Positions 35,276 through 42,394 of a stretch of 50,260 nucleotides of DNA are shown piece after piece. The notes below the pieces were generated by a model. It did not search any database. It was not told the DNA's origin and worked only from the letters and a program-made list of their open reading frames with translations. Each line of letters begins with the position of its first letter. Position 1 is the stretch's first letter. The DNA comes from Bradyrhizobium sp. YR681 (GTDB lineage Bacteria; Pseudomonadota; Alphaproteobacteria; Rhizobiales; Xanthobacteraceae): assembly GCF_000282615.1 (NCBI RefSeq), contig NZ_AKIY01000215.1, positions 1 to 50,260 of the forward strand, given 5' to 3'. Both the position numbers and the translations under genes were made by a program.

Positions 35276-37633
35276 GTGTTGTCCATCCTTATCGTCCGAC
35301 CGCGCTCGTTGCTGCTCGCATCCGCCGCGCTCACATGCCTCGCCATTCTTGATCCATCTGCCGCACTGGCGCAGCAGGCCCGCGAGCCGCTGCCGCCCGT
35401 CGAGGTCTCGCCCGCCCAATCCCGCAAACAGGCGAGGCACGCCGCCCGGGATGCGCAGGGCCCGCGCCGCGCAGCTGTGCGCAGGCCGGCGGCCGCACCG
35501 GCCGCGCCCAAGCCCGCCGTGCCGGCGGCAGCCGAGCAAACACCGCTCAACAGCAACGCGGTTGCGGAAAGCGCCTCGCGCCTCGGGCTGACCGTGCGAC
35601 AGACGCCCGCGACCGTCGAGGTGATCTCGGCCGAGACCATGCGCGAGCAGGGCTACCGCACCGTCTCCGAGGTCGCGCAGGGCGCGGTGGGCGTCACCTC
35701 CGGCGACAACCCGGCCGAGCCCGCGGCCTTCTCGATGCGCGGCTTCACCAACAGCCAGATCAACACGCTGTACAACGGCATCAAGATCGGCCCGCAGAAC
35801 ATGACCTCGCGGATCATGGACACCGCCAATCTGGAGGCCGTGGAATTCCTGAAAGGCCCGGCCTCGCTGATATCGGGCGAGGGCGCCGCCGGCGGCGCGA
35901 TCAACTTCGTCACCAAGCAGCCGCACACCGGGCCGATCCGGAACGAGGCGGATTTCTCCTGGGACTCCCTGAACTCCTTCCGCGCCCACTACGGTTCGGG
36001 CGGCAGCACCAACGTTCAGGGCCTCGACTACCGTTTCGACGTCAGCCGCTCCTCGCTCAACGGCTTTGCCGACGACACCAACACCAAGACGCTCGATGTC
36101 TCCGGCCAGCTCAACTACCGCATCTCCGACAATCTCAAGGTCTGGGGCGCGATCGAGTACCGCGAGGATCGCTCGAAGGCCTATTGGGGCGCGCCGCTGG
36201 TTTCGGCGACCTATAGCGGCTCGCATGCGACGACGGGGATCGTCTCCGGCAATTACGTCTCGAACTACAACGGAACCAATCTCGGTGCCGTCACCATCGA
36301 CGACCGCACCTTCAACACCAATTACAACGTCCTGGACAATCGCAATGTCGCACAGGAGGTGTGGCTCCGCGGCGGCTTCGAGCTGAAGCTGGCGCCCGAC
36401 CTGACGTTGAAGAGCCAGGCCTACGGCTATGGCGCGGAGCGGACGTGGTTCAACAACGAGGTGCAGGCGTACAACTCCGCCACGAACCTGGTCGATCGTG
36501 AGCGCTTCTACGTTGCACACAGTCAGCGCCTCGTCGGCAACATCACGGACCTGGTCTGGGATGCGAACATCGCCGGTTTCGACAACCGGCTGGTCACGAC
36601 ATTGTCGTCGAGCTATCTCGATTTCGTCAGGCCGGGCGCCGCAAACTTCCCGGGCGATTCCGTTTCGCTGGTCGATCCCAATCGCGGCTATTACGGCCTG
36701 CTCACGACACAACAACAGACCGCGCGCATCGACAACGAGGCGCTGTCGTTTGAGGACCGGTTGAAGCTGACGCGCAGCTTTGCGTTGATCGGCGGCCTGC
36801 GCGTCGAGCATATCGGGCTCGATCGCAATTCGACCGACAAGAACGGGCTGGAGAAGGCGGGCTTTCCGTACACGAAGGACTGGGCGCCGGTGACAGGCCG
36901 CATCGGTTACACCTGGGAGGCCGTTCCCGGCCTGACCTTCTTCAGCCAGTACGCGACCGGCGCGGACGTCGCGGCCAATAACATTTTCCTGCTCCTGCCA
37001 ACCCAGCCGCTCGATCTGACGACCGCGCGCACCTACGAGACAGGCGTCAAGCATTTGTTATGGGACAACCGGGCGGAGTGGTCATTCTCGGCCTACGACA
37101 TCCTGCGCAAGAACGTCTACGCTGCGGCGGGCGGCATGCTGCTCAACATTGCCGGACGGCAGGAATCGAAGGGCGTCGAGCTCGCCGCCTCGGTGCGCCC
37201 GATCGACCCGCTTCGCCTCTGGGGCAACATTGCCTATGTCGACGCGCGCTATGCCGACTACAATTTCGTCGGCGGCTCGTTCTCCGGCAATACGCCGCCG
37301 AACGTGCCGCGCATCGTGGCCAATGCCGGTGCGTCGTATCGGTTCTTCACGCCCTGGCCGGTGGAGCTCGGCATCACCGGCCGCCATGTCGGTGATCGCT
37401 ACAACACCGATGCCAATGTGGTGACACTGAAGGCCTACACCGTCGCGGACGTCTATGCCTTCGTCGACATTCCCAAGACGGTGTTCAATGCGGTCGATCA
37501 GGCCCGGCTGACCTTCCGCGTGCGCAACATCGCCGACAAGCGTTACGCGATCTGGGGTGATCCGTTCTATCCCGACCAGATCCTGCTCGGCGCGCCCAGA
37601 ACCTATGAGCTCTCGGCCGCGTTCAAATGGTAG
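35276..37633 (+). CDS. TonB-dependent outer-membrane receptor under cobalamin control
   Basis: A 785-residue receptor of the siderophore-receptor type. A signal peptide (about residues 1-32, ending AALAQ) is followed by an unusual basic Ala/Pro/Arg-rich linker of roughly 60 residues. The plug starts near 'TVRQTPATVEVISAETM' and contains 'FSMRGFTNSQINTLYNG' and 'LKGPASLISGEGAAGGAINF'. The barrel ends with the usual aromatic residue in 'LSAAFKW'. The start is GTG 35276 with GAGG about 10 nt upstream. The B12 riboswitch suggests transport of cobalamin, a corrinoid or a cobalt chelate, although the sequence resembles ferric-siderophore receptors rather than classical BtuB. A PepSY membrane protein follows after 12 bp. 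No BtuF/C/D genes are present here. Confidence 0.93.
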   Translation: MLSILIVRPRSLLLASAALTCLAILDPSAALAQQAREPLPPVEVSPAQSRKQARHAARDAQGPRRAAVRRPAAAPAAPKPAVPAAAEQTPLNSNAVAESASRLGLTVRQTPATVEVISAETMREQGYRTVSEVAQGAVGVTSGDNPAEPAAFSMRGFTNSQINTLYNGIKIGPQNMTSRIMDTANLEAVEFLKGPASLISGEGAAGGAINFVTKQPHTGPIRNEADFSWDSLNSFRAHYGSGGSTNVQGLDYRFDVSRSSLNGFADDTNTKTLDVSGQLNYRISDNLKVWGAIEYREDRSKAYWGAPLVSATYSGSHATTGIVSGNYVSNYNGTNLGAVTIDDRTFNTNYNVLDNRNVAQEVWLRGGFELKLAPDLTLKSQAYGYGAERTWFNNEVQAYNSATNLVDRERFYVAHSQRLVGNITDLVWDANIAGFDNRLVTTLSSSYLDFVRPGAANFPGDSVSLVDPNRGYYGLLTTQQQTARIDNEALSFEDRLKLTRSFALIGGLRVEHIGLDRNSTDKNGLEKAGFPYTKDWAPVTGRIGYTWEAVPGLTFFSQYATGADVAANNIFLLLPTQPLDLTTARTYETGVKHLLWDNRAEWSFSAYDILRKNVYAAAGGMLLNIAGRQESKGVELAASVRPIDPLRLWGNIAYVDARYADYNFVGGSFSGNTPPNVPRIVANAGASYRFFTPWPVELGITGRHVGDRYNTDANVVTLKAYTVADVYAFVDIPKTVFNAVDQARLTFRVRNIADKRYAIWGDPFYPDQILLGAPRTYELSAAFKW

Positions 37634-37645
37634 GGCGCTGACCAC

Positions 37646-39076
37646 ATGATGGGCGCGATCGTCCTGCTGCATCGCTGGCTCGGGATCGCGTTCTGCCTGC
37701 TGTTCGCGATGTGGTTCGCGACCGGGATGGTGATGCACTTCGTTCCGTTTCCGTCGCTGACGGAGGCGGAGCGATTTGCCGGGCTGGGGCCGGTGACGCG
37801 CGGAGAGGCGATCAAGACGGTCGCCGATGCGGTCGCCGCAAGCGGCATCACCGACGCCAAGCGCGTCCGCTTGATCCAGCGAAGCGACGGGCCGGTCTAC
37901 ATCGTGTCGGGTCCATCGCGACTTCGTGCGGTGCGCGCGTCCGACGGGCAGGATGCATCGGTGTCGTCGCCCGAGGTCGCGCTCGCCATCGTGCGGGCTG
38001 ATGCGCGCCAGCGCGGGCTCGATGCAGGGCATGCGGCGATTATCGCTCGTTCGGACTACGACCAATGGAGCGTGCCGAACGGCTTTGATCGGCACCGGCC
38101 GCTGTTTCGCGTGGCCCTTGGCGATGACGCGGGAACGGAGGTCTACGTCTCGTCGCGGACCGGCGAGGTCGTGCTGGATACGACGCGGGGCGAACGCGGC
38201 TGGAATCTTGCGGGCAGCGTGCTGCACTGGATCTACCCGACGGTCCTCAGAAGCAATTGGGCGCTATGGGATCGCGTGGTCTGGACGCTGTCGCTGCTGG
38301 CGCTGATCGGGGCGGCGCTGGGCGCGGTGCTCGGGATCGTGCGGATGAAGATGCGAGGCCCCCGGATCGCAACGCCTTATCGGGGCTGGCACGCGCTGCA
38401 TCACGTCATCGGTCTCATCGCGACAGGTTTCGTGCTGACCTGGATCTTCAGCGGCTGGCTCTCGATGGACCACGGCCGGTTGTTCTCGCGGGGGCAATTG
38501 ACCGCGGCTGAGGACGGTGTGATCAATGCCGCGCCGGGCTGGGCCGAAGCCGTGTCGTTCGATCACACGCCGATATCGGCGCTGGCTCGTGAGGTCGAAT
38601 GGTTCGGCTTCGGAGGCGATCTCTATCGGCGCGAGCGGATAGGTCTCGAGAAGCAGGTTGTGCTCGGACCTGATGGTGGGGAGGCGCTTGTCATCGGCGC
38701 GCAGGCGGTCGGAAGCTTCATGGCGCGGCTTGCGACGGGGTGCGATGCGCCGTCCATCCTCGCGGGCAATGACGACTATCCCGCACAGTCCACGGTCCCC
38801 GGCGCGCCCGTCTATCGCTCCCGCTGCGGCGATGTCTGGCTCGATATCGACGGTGCCGACGGCCGCGTGCTGCAAAGACTGGATGCCTCGCGGCGGGCCT
38901 ATCGCTGGGTCTACGGTGCGCTCCACACGCTCGATTTTCCAATCCTCGTGGCGCATCCACGCCTGCGCGATGTCCTGATCGTGGGCCTCTGTGCGCTCGG
39001 GCTGGTGTTCTCGATGACAGGCATCGTCATCGGCTGGCGGCGGCTGCGTCTGTCTTTCGCCGGCCAGGACGCCTGA
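37646..39076 (+). CDS. PepSY-associated TM domain membrane protein
   Basis: A 476-residue inner-membrane protein with four clear helices: near the N-terminus (HRWLGIAFCLLFAMWF), two in the middle ('WTLSLLALIGAALGAVLGIV' and 'LIATGFVLTWIFSGW') and one near the C-terminus ('VLIVGLCALGLVFSMTGIVIG'). Conserved histidines ('LLHRWLG', 'SVLHWIYP', 'ALHHVIG', 'ALHTLDF') resemble the haem/metal-binding His of PepSY_TM proteins, which include reductases that release metal from siderophores in the periplasm. It sits 12 bp after the TonB receptor and probably shares its riboswitch-controlled mRNA. A reductive step on imported corrinoid or cobalt chelate is a reasonable inference, not shown. Confidence 0.85.
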   Translation: MMGAIVLLHRWLGIAFCLLFAMWFATGMVMHFVPFPSLTEAERFAGLGPVTRGEAIKTVADAVAASGITDAKRVRLIQRSDGPVYIVSGPSRLRAVRASDGQDASVSSPEVALAIVRADARQRGLDAGHAAIIARSDYDQWSVPNGFDRHRPLFRVALGDDAGTEVYVSSRTGEVVLDTTRGERGWNLAGSVLHWIYPTVLRSNWALWDRVVWTLSLLALIGAALGAVLGIVRMKMRGPRIATPYRGWHALHHVIGLIATGFVLTWIFSGWLSMDHGRLFSRGQLTAAEDGVINAAPGWAEAVSFDHTPISALAREVEWFGFGGDLYRRERIGLEKQVVLGPDGGEALVIGAQAVGSFMARLATGCDAPSILAGNDDYPAQSTVPGAPVYRSRCGDVWLDIDGADGRVLQRLDASRRAYRWVYGALHTLDFPILVAHPRLRDVLIVGLCALGLVFSMTGIVIGWRRLRLSFAGQDA

Positions 39077-39159
39077 TCAAACACAAAGTTCGAAAACAAC
39101 CCCATGCACAGTAGCCGGCGGCAATGGAATCAATGGCTTACACAGATTTTAGCGGCGAC

Positions 39160-39189
39160 TTGACCCGTCGGGCAAAACAGGGCTATATT
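39160..39189 (+). promoter_or_regulatory. Strong promoter-like sequence directed antisense into the amidase gene
   Basis: TTGACC (39160-39165), 18-bp spacer, TATATT (39184-39189). This is the best sigma-70-like match noticed in the window, yet it reads plus-strand straight into the 3' end of the minus-strand amidase at 39194. The surrounding cttgacccgtcgggcaaaac may be part of a dispersed Bradyrhizobium repeat; that is a memory-based suspicion. The 117-bp gap holds no other feature I can support. Confidence 0.4.
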
Positions 39190-39193
39190 GCTA

Positions 39194-40591
39194 TTATTCC
39201 GAAATCACCGCGCTGCCCGAAAACGAGGCCTGCAACTGCGCCTCGATCTGCCGCGCGGCGCGCAGCAGTGTGCGGTCCTGGCCGCGCCGGGCGATGATCT
39301 GGAGGCCGAAGGGAAGGCCGTTTGCGTCGGTGCCGCAGGGAATTGAGATCGCCGGCAGGCGGGCATGATTGACGAAGGGCGTGAACACCGCATGCCCGCG
39401 CGGGCTCGCGGGACGGCCGCCGATCATGTCGGGGCCGAGCTGGGTGAACGGCCAGGCGACGCAGGGCACTGTCGGCGCCAGCAGCAGGTCGGTCTCGGTG
39501 AAGAAGGCTGCGAACGCATTGGCGATCATGGCGCTCGCCACCAGCGCGCCAGCGACGTCGGTGCCCGACCAGGACAGCCCCCGCTCGATCTGCCTGGCGA
39601 TGTCAGGATCGAAGACGGCCGGGTCCTTGCGGAAGGTGTCGCCATAGAGGGCGGCGAGGCCGGCGTGCTGGAGAGGCATGATGGCGTCTTCGGTTGCGCC
39701 GGCCGGCCAGACGGGATCGCGCTGCGTGATGCGCAGGCCCGTGGCGGCGAGACGCGCAACGGCGGAGGCGATGCCATTCGCGACGACATCATCGACGGCG
39801 ACGTCGAGCCCGAGACGTGGCGAAAACGCGATGCGCAAGTCCGCGATGTCCTGCGCTTCTTGCGCGATGTCGGCGGAATCCGGATCGCGCGGATCGATGC
39901 CGGCCATGGCCTCGAACGCTAGCGCGATATCGGCAACATCGGTTGCGATCGGCGCGATGACGGAGAGGCCGAAGAACGGCTCGGCGAAACCTGGCCCATA
40001 GGGGATGGCACCGTAGGATGGCTTGAAGCCGGCGACGCCGACATGGGCCGGCGGCCTGCGGCTGGAGCCGCCCGCATCGGTGCCGATCGCGAGCGGCACG
40101 AGGCCGGCTGCAACGGCAGCGGCGGGTCCACCCGATGAGCCGCCGGGCGTCAGCGCGGGATCGAGCGGATGCCGTGTTGGCCCATAGAGCTGAGAGGTGG
40201 TGACGCCCTTGCTGGCGAATTCGGATGTTGCACCAATGCCAACGACGACCGCGCCGGCGTTGCGCAGGCGCTCGATCGCGATCGCATCGCGTGGTGCGAC
40301 GAAATCACGGAACAAGCGCGAGCCTTGCGTAATGCGCCAGCCGCCAACCCAGATGTTGTCCTTGACGATGACGGGGACGCCGGCGAGCGGAAGTATCTCA
40401 CCGGAGCGCAGGCGATCGTCAACCGCGGCGGCATCGGCGAGCGTGCGTGCGGGATCGACCGTCACCACCGCGTTCAAAGACCTGGCGGCGTCTATGCGGT
40501 CGAGGGCGGCCTTCGCCGTCTCGACGGCGCTCGTTCGCCAGGCCGTGACGTCGGCCGCGATCTCGCGTGCGCTATTTTTTCGCTGTGTCAT
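39194..40591 (-). CDS. Amidase (amidase-signature family)
   Basis: A 465-residue amidase-signature hydrolase. The catalytic lysine is in 'GVPVIVKDNIWVGG'. The Gly/Ser-rich signature 'PGGSSGGPAAAVAAG' and 'LAIGTDAGGSSRRPPAHVG', then 'GFKPS', supply the cis-Ser and nucleophilic Ser. The middle is Asp/Ile/Ala-rich, and the C-terminus 'GLPFGLQIIARRGQDRTLL' is typical. ATG 40591 has GGGAGG upstream. Its 5' end overlaps the preceding MFS transporter gene by 20 bp, so the two are co-expressed and it may hydrolyse an amide that the transporter handles. The substrate cannot be deduced; it is probably not GatA because no GatB or GatC is nearby. Confidence 0.9.
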   Translation of the reverse strand: MTQRKNSAREIAADVTAWRTSAVETAKAALDRIDAARSLNAVVTVDPARTLADAAAVDDRLRSGEILPLAGVPVIVKDNIWVGGWRITQGSRLFRDFVAPRDAIAIERLRNAGAVVVGIGATSEFASKGVTTSQLYGPTRHPLDPALTPGGSSGGPAAAVAAGLVPLAIGTDAGGSSRRPPAHVGVAGFKPSYGAIPYGPGFAEPFFGLSVIAPIATDVADIALAFEAMAGIDPRDPDSADIAQEAQDIADLRIAFSPRLGLDVAVDDVVANGIASAVARLAATGLRITQRDPVWPAGATEDAIMPLQHAGLAALYGDTFRKDPAVFDPDIARQIERGLSWSGTDVAGALVASAMIANAFAAFFTETDLLLAPTVPCVAWPFTQLGPDMIGGRPASPRGHAVFTPFVNHARLPAISIPCGTDANGLPFGLQIIARRGQDRTLLRAARQIEAQLQASFSGSAVISE

Positions 40592-41768
40592 GGCCTCCCC
40601 ACGCCAGTGCAACTGTGCCTGCGAGCGCGAGGCAGGCCAGGGTAAAGAAAGCCGCGCCGAGACTGGCTGCGCCATCGAGGATCGACACCAGCGCCGGTGC
40701 GGCGAGCAGGCCCAAATAGGACGCCGTCAGCACCGCGCCGGTGGTCTCGCCGATCCGGTCCTGCGGGGCGAGGCGGGCGATCTCGGCGATGAAGACGCCG
40801 TTCCATCCCGAGGCTGTCAGGCCGAACAACGCGGCAATCGCAAACTGGCCGGTGCGACCGAGCGATGCGCCATCGAGGCCGAGCAGCGCGGCGCAGAAGG
40901 CCATGCCGAGGCCGATGACGACGAGCACGGCGCGGGAGGCGTCGAGGCGCATGGCGAGATAGCCCCAGCCGAGCCGGCCGACGAGGCCGCCGGCTTGTGC
41001 GCAGGCGAGCGCCATGCCGGCCTCGATGTGGGTCAATCCGAGTTCGCGGGTGCCGAGCGTGACGAAGACGGTATTGAGCGACACCTGCATCGCGCTGAAC
41101 GGCATTGAGGCCAGCGCCAGCATCGCGATCCGCCGGTCCGCGGTCACCAGCGCCAGCCGCGCACGCAGATCGAGCTTCGGCGGCGGCACGATCTTGATTG
41201 CATAGGCCGGCCGCAGCCGTTCGAACAGCACGATCGCGAGCAGCGCGCAGGCGCCGACCGCCGCATAGCACCAGGCCGGCCCAAGCCAGATGGCGATGGC
41301 GGGCAGGGCCAGCGAGCCGCAGACCGCGCCGATCTGGTTGCCGGTCTGGCGCACCGAGAAGACGAAGGCGCGCCGCTCGGCGGTCACGAGCCGCGCCAGC
41401 AGCGCTGCGCTCGCGGGCGTCTCCGGCCCCATGGCAAGACCGAGGCAGAGCCCCGCTGCGAGCAGCGCGGCGGTCGATCCGAGCGAGGCCAGTGCCATGC
41501 CGACGATGATCGCCGCTGCGCAAAAGGTTGCGATCCGCAGCGAGCCGAGCCGGGCGATGAAGCCGCCGCCCCAGAACGAGGCGGGGATGCCGACCGCGAA
41601 TATCGCACAGGAGAACATCGAGAGCTGCCAGACCTCGATATGGGCACGCGGCGCCACCACGCCGGGCGCGAACATCGCGAGGGCGACGATGGCCTGAAGC
41701 GAGGTCATCGCCGCCAGGGCCGGCAGCAGCGCCGGCGCTGGCCGAATGGCCGTGTTTGCGTCTACCAT
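40572..41768 (-). CDS. Major facilitator superfamily transporter
   Basis: A 398-residue protein of about twelve hydrophobic helices with short loops. The motif-A-like 'GGGFIARLGSLRIATF' follows helix 2, and a longer cytoplasmic loop with 'LRARLALVTADRR' separates the two halves, as in MFS carriers. 'FVFSVRQTGNQIGAVCGSLALP' is a conserved helix-5 segment in a group of rhizobial MFS proteins. It overlaps the downstream amidase and is divergent from the 5-hydroxyisourate hydrolase gene, with 29 bp between start codons. Substrate unknown; nitrogenous or purine-related compounds are only a guess from neighbours. Confidence 0.9.
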   Translation of the reverse strand: MVDANTAIRPAPALLPALAAMTSLQAIVALAMFAPGVVAPRAHIEVWQLSMFSCAIFAVGIPASFWGGGFIARLGSLRIATFCAAAIIVGMALASLGSTAALLAAGLCLGLAMGPETPASAALLARLVTAERRAFVFSVRQTGNQIGAVCGSLALPAIAIWLGPAWCYAAVGACALLAIVLFERLRPAYAIKIVPPPKLDLRARLALVTADRRIAMLALASMPFSAMQVSLNTVFVTLGTRELGLTHIEAGMALACAQAGGLVGRLGWGYLAMRLDASRAVLVVIGLGMAFCAALLGLDGASLGRTGQFAIAALFGLTASGWNGVFIAEIARLAPQDRIGETTGAVLTASYLGLLAAPALVSILDGAASLGAAFFTLACLALAGTVALAWGGHDTAKK

Positions 41769-41797
41769 GGCGGCGCGCTTACGGGAGGGACAGCAAG

Positions 41798-42133
41798 GTG
41801 GCAGGCGGCATTTCCATTCACGCGGTCGATGTGGCGAGCGGGCGTCCGGCGCAGGGGCTGCGCGTCGAGATCTGGCGGATCGACCCGGACTCCTCGCGCG
41901 TCGCCGACGGGCGGCTCGGCGCCAATGGCGTGCTCGATCATCCCATTGCCCAGGGCGCTGGGGTGACGGCAGGCGAGTACGAAGTCCTGTTTCATCTCGG
42001 GGAGTTCTTTGGCGACAGCGATGGCTTTCTCACAGTGACGCCGTTCCGCTTTCGCATCAAGGATGTCAACGAGCATTTTCATCTGCCGCTGAAATTCACC
42101 CGCTGGGGCTATTCGCTGTTTCGCGGCGCGTGA
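41798..42133 (+). CDS. uraH: 5-hydroxyisourate hydrolase (transthyretin-related)
   Basis: A 111-residue enzyme that hydrolyses 5-hydroxyisourate, the urate oxidase product, to OHCU in purine breakdown. The N-terminal 'GISIHAVDVASGRPAQGL' contains the active-site His (H8). The transthyretin-like core has 'VEIWRID', and 'FHLPLKFTRWGYSLFRGA' holds the second active His and the terminal tetrapeptide. That tetrapeptide is FRGA here instead of the usual YRGS. GTG 41798 is chosen because GGGAGG lies 9 nt upstream and no suitable ATG precedes the conserved start. No OHCU decarboxylase or urate oxidase gene is in the window. Confidence 0.93.
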   Translation: MAGGISIHAVDVASGRPAQGLRVEIWRIDPDSSRVADGRLGANGVLDHPIAQGAGVTAGEYEVLFHLGEFFGDSDGFLTVTPFRFRIKDVNEHFHLPLKFTRWGYSLFRGA

Positions 42134-42167
42134 AGCGCGATGAGACAAGGACGCGGTGCGATAAACG

Positions 42168-42300
42168 CGGATGTCCGGTCTTGGAGGCAAGGCGGAGTAA
42201 TCCCGCTCTTTCAGATGGTGACCGGTTTGGACCTGAAACAGACTTTAGCCGACCAATCGGACGCGCGATAGGCATGATCAGCTACTTCGCCGGACATCCG
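42168..42300. repeat. 11-bp perfect inverted repeat flanking 111 bp upstream of the NACHT gene
   Basis: cggatgtccgg (42168-42178) and ccggacatccg (42290-42300) are exact reverse complements. They lie within the 261-bp non-coding gap between uraH and the NACHT-HEAT gene. They could be termini of a small degenerate element, a regulator site pair, or coincidence. No coding sequence is supportable in between. Confidence 0.55.
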
Positions 42301-42394
42301 TCAATACTCGGTCCTCGTGCTATCTATTTGGCTCTCGCCCAGCGTATATCTTCCATCGTAAGTTAGTTCGCATCGAATAGACAAGGTGAGCATC

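Noticed and set aside
35195..37054. 619-codon minus-strand open frame opposite the TonB receptor
   Set aside because: Low-complexity Arg/Gly/Val shadow. The plus-strand receptor has a signal peptide, plug and barrel features.
42134..42394. tRNA or attachment site next to the NACHT gene
   Set aside because: No cloverleaf could be drawn and no direct repeat was found flanking the gene, so integration at a tRNA is not supported.
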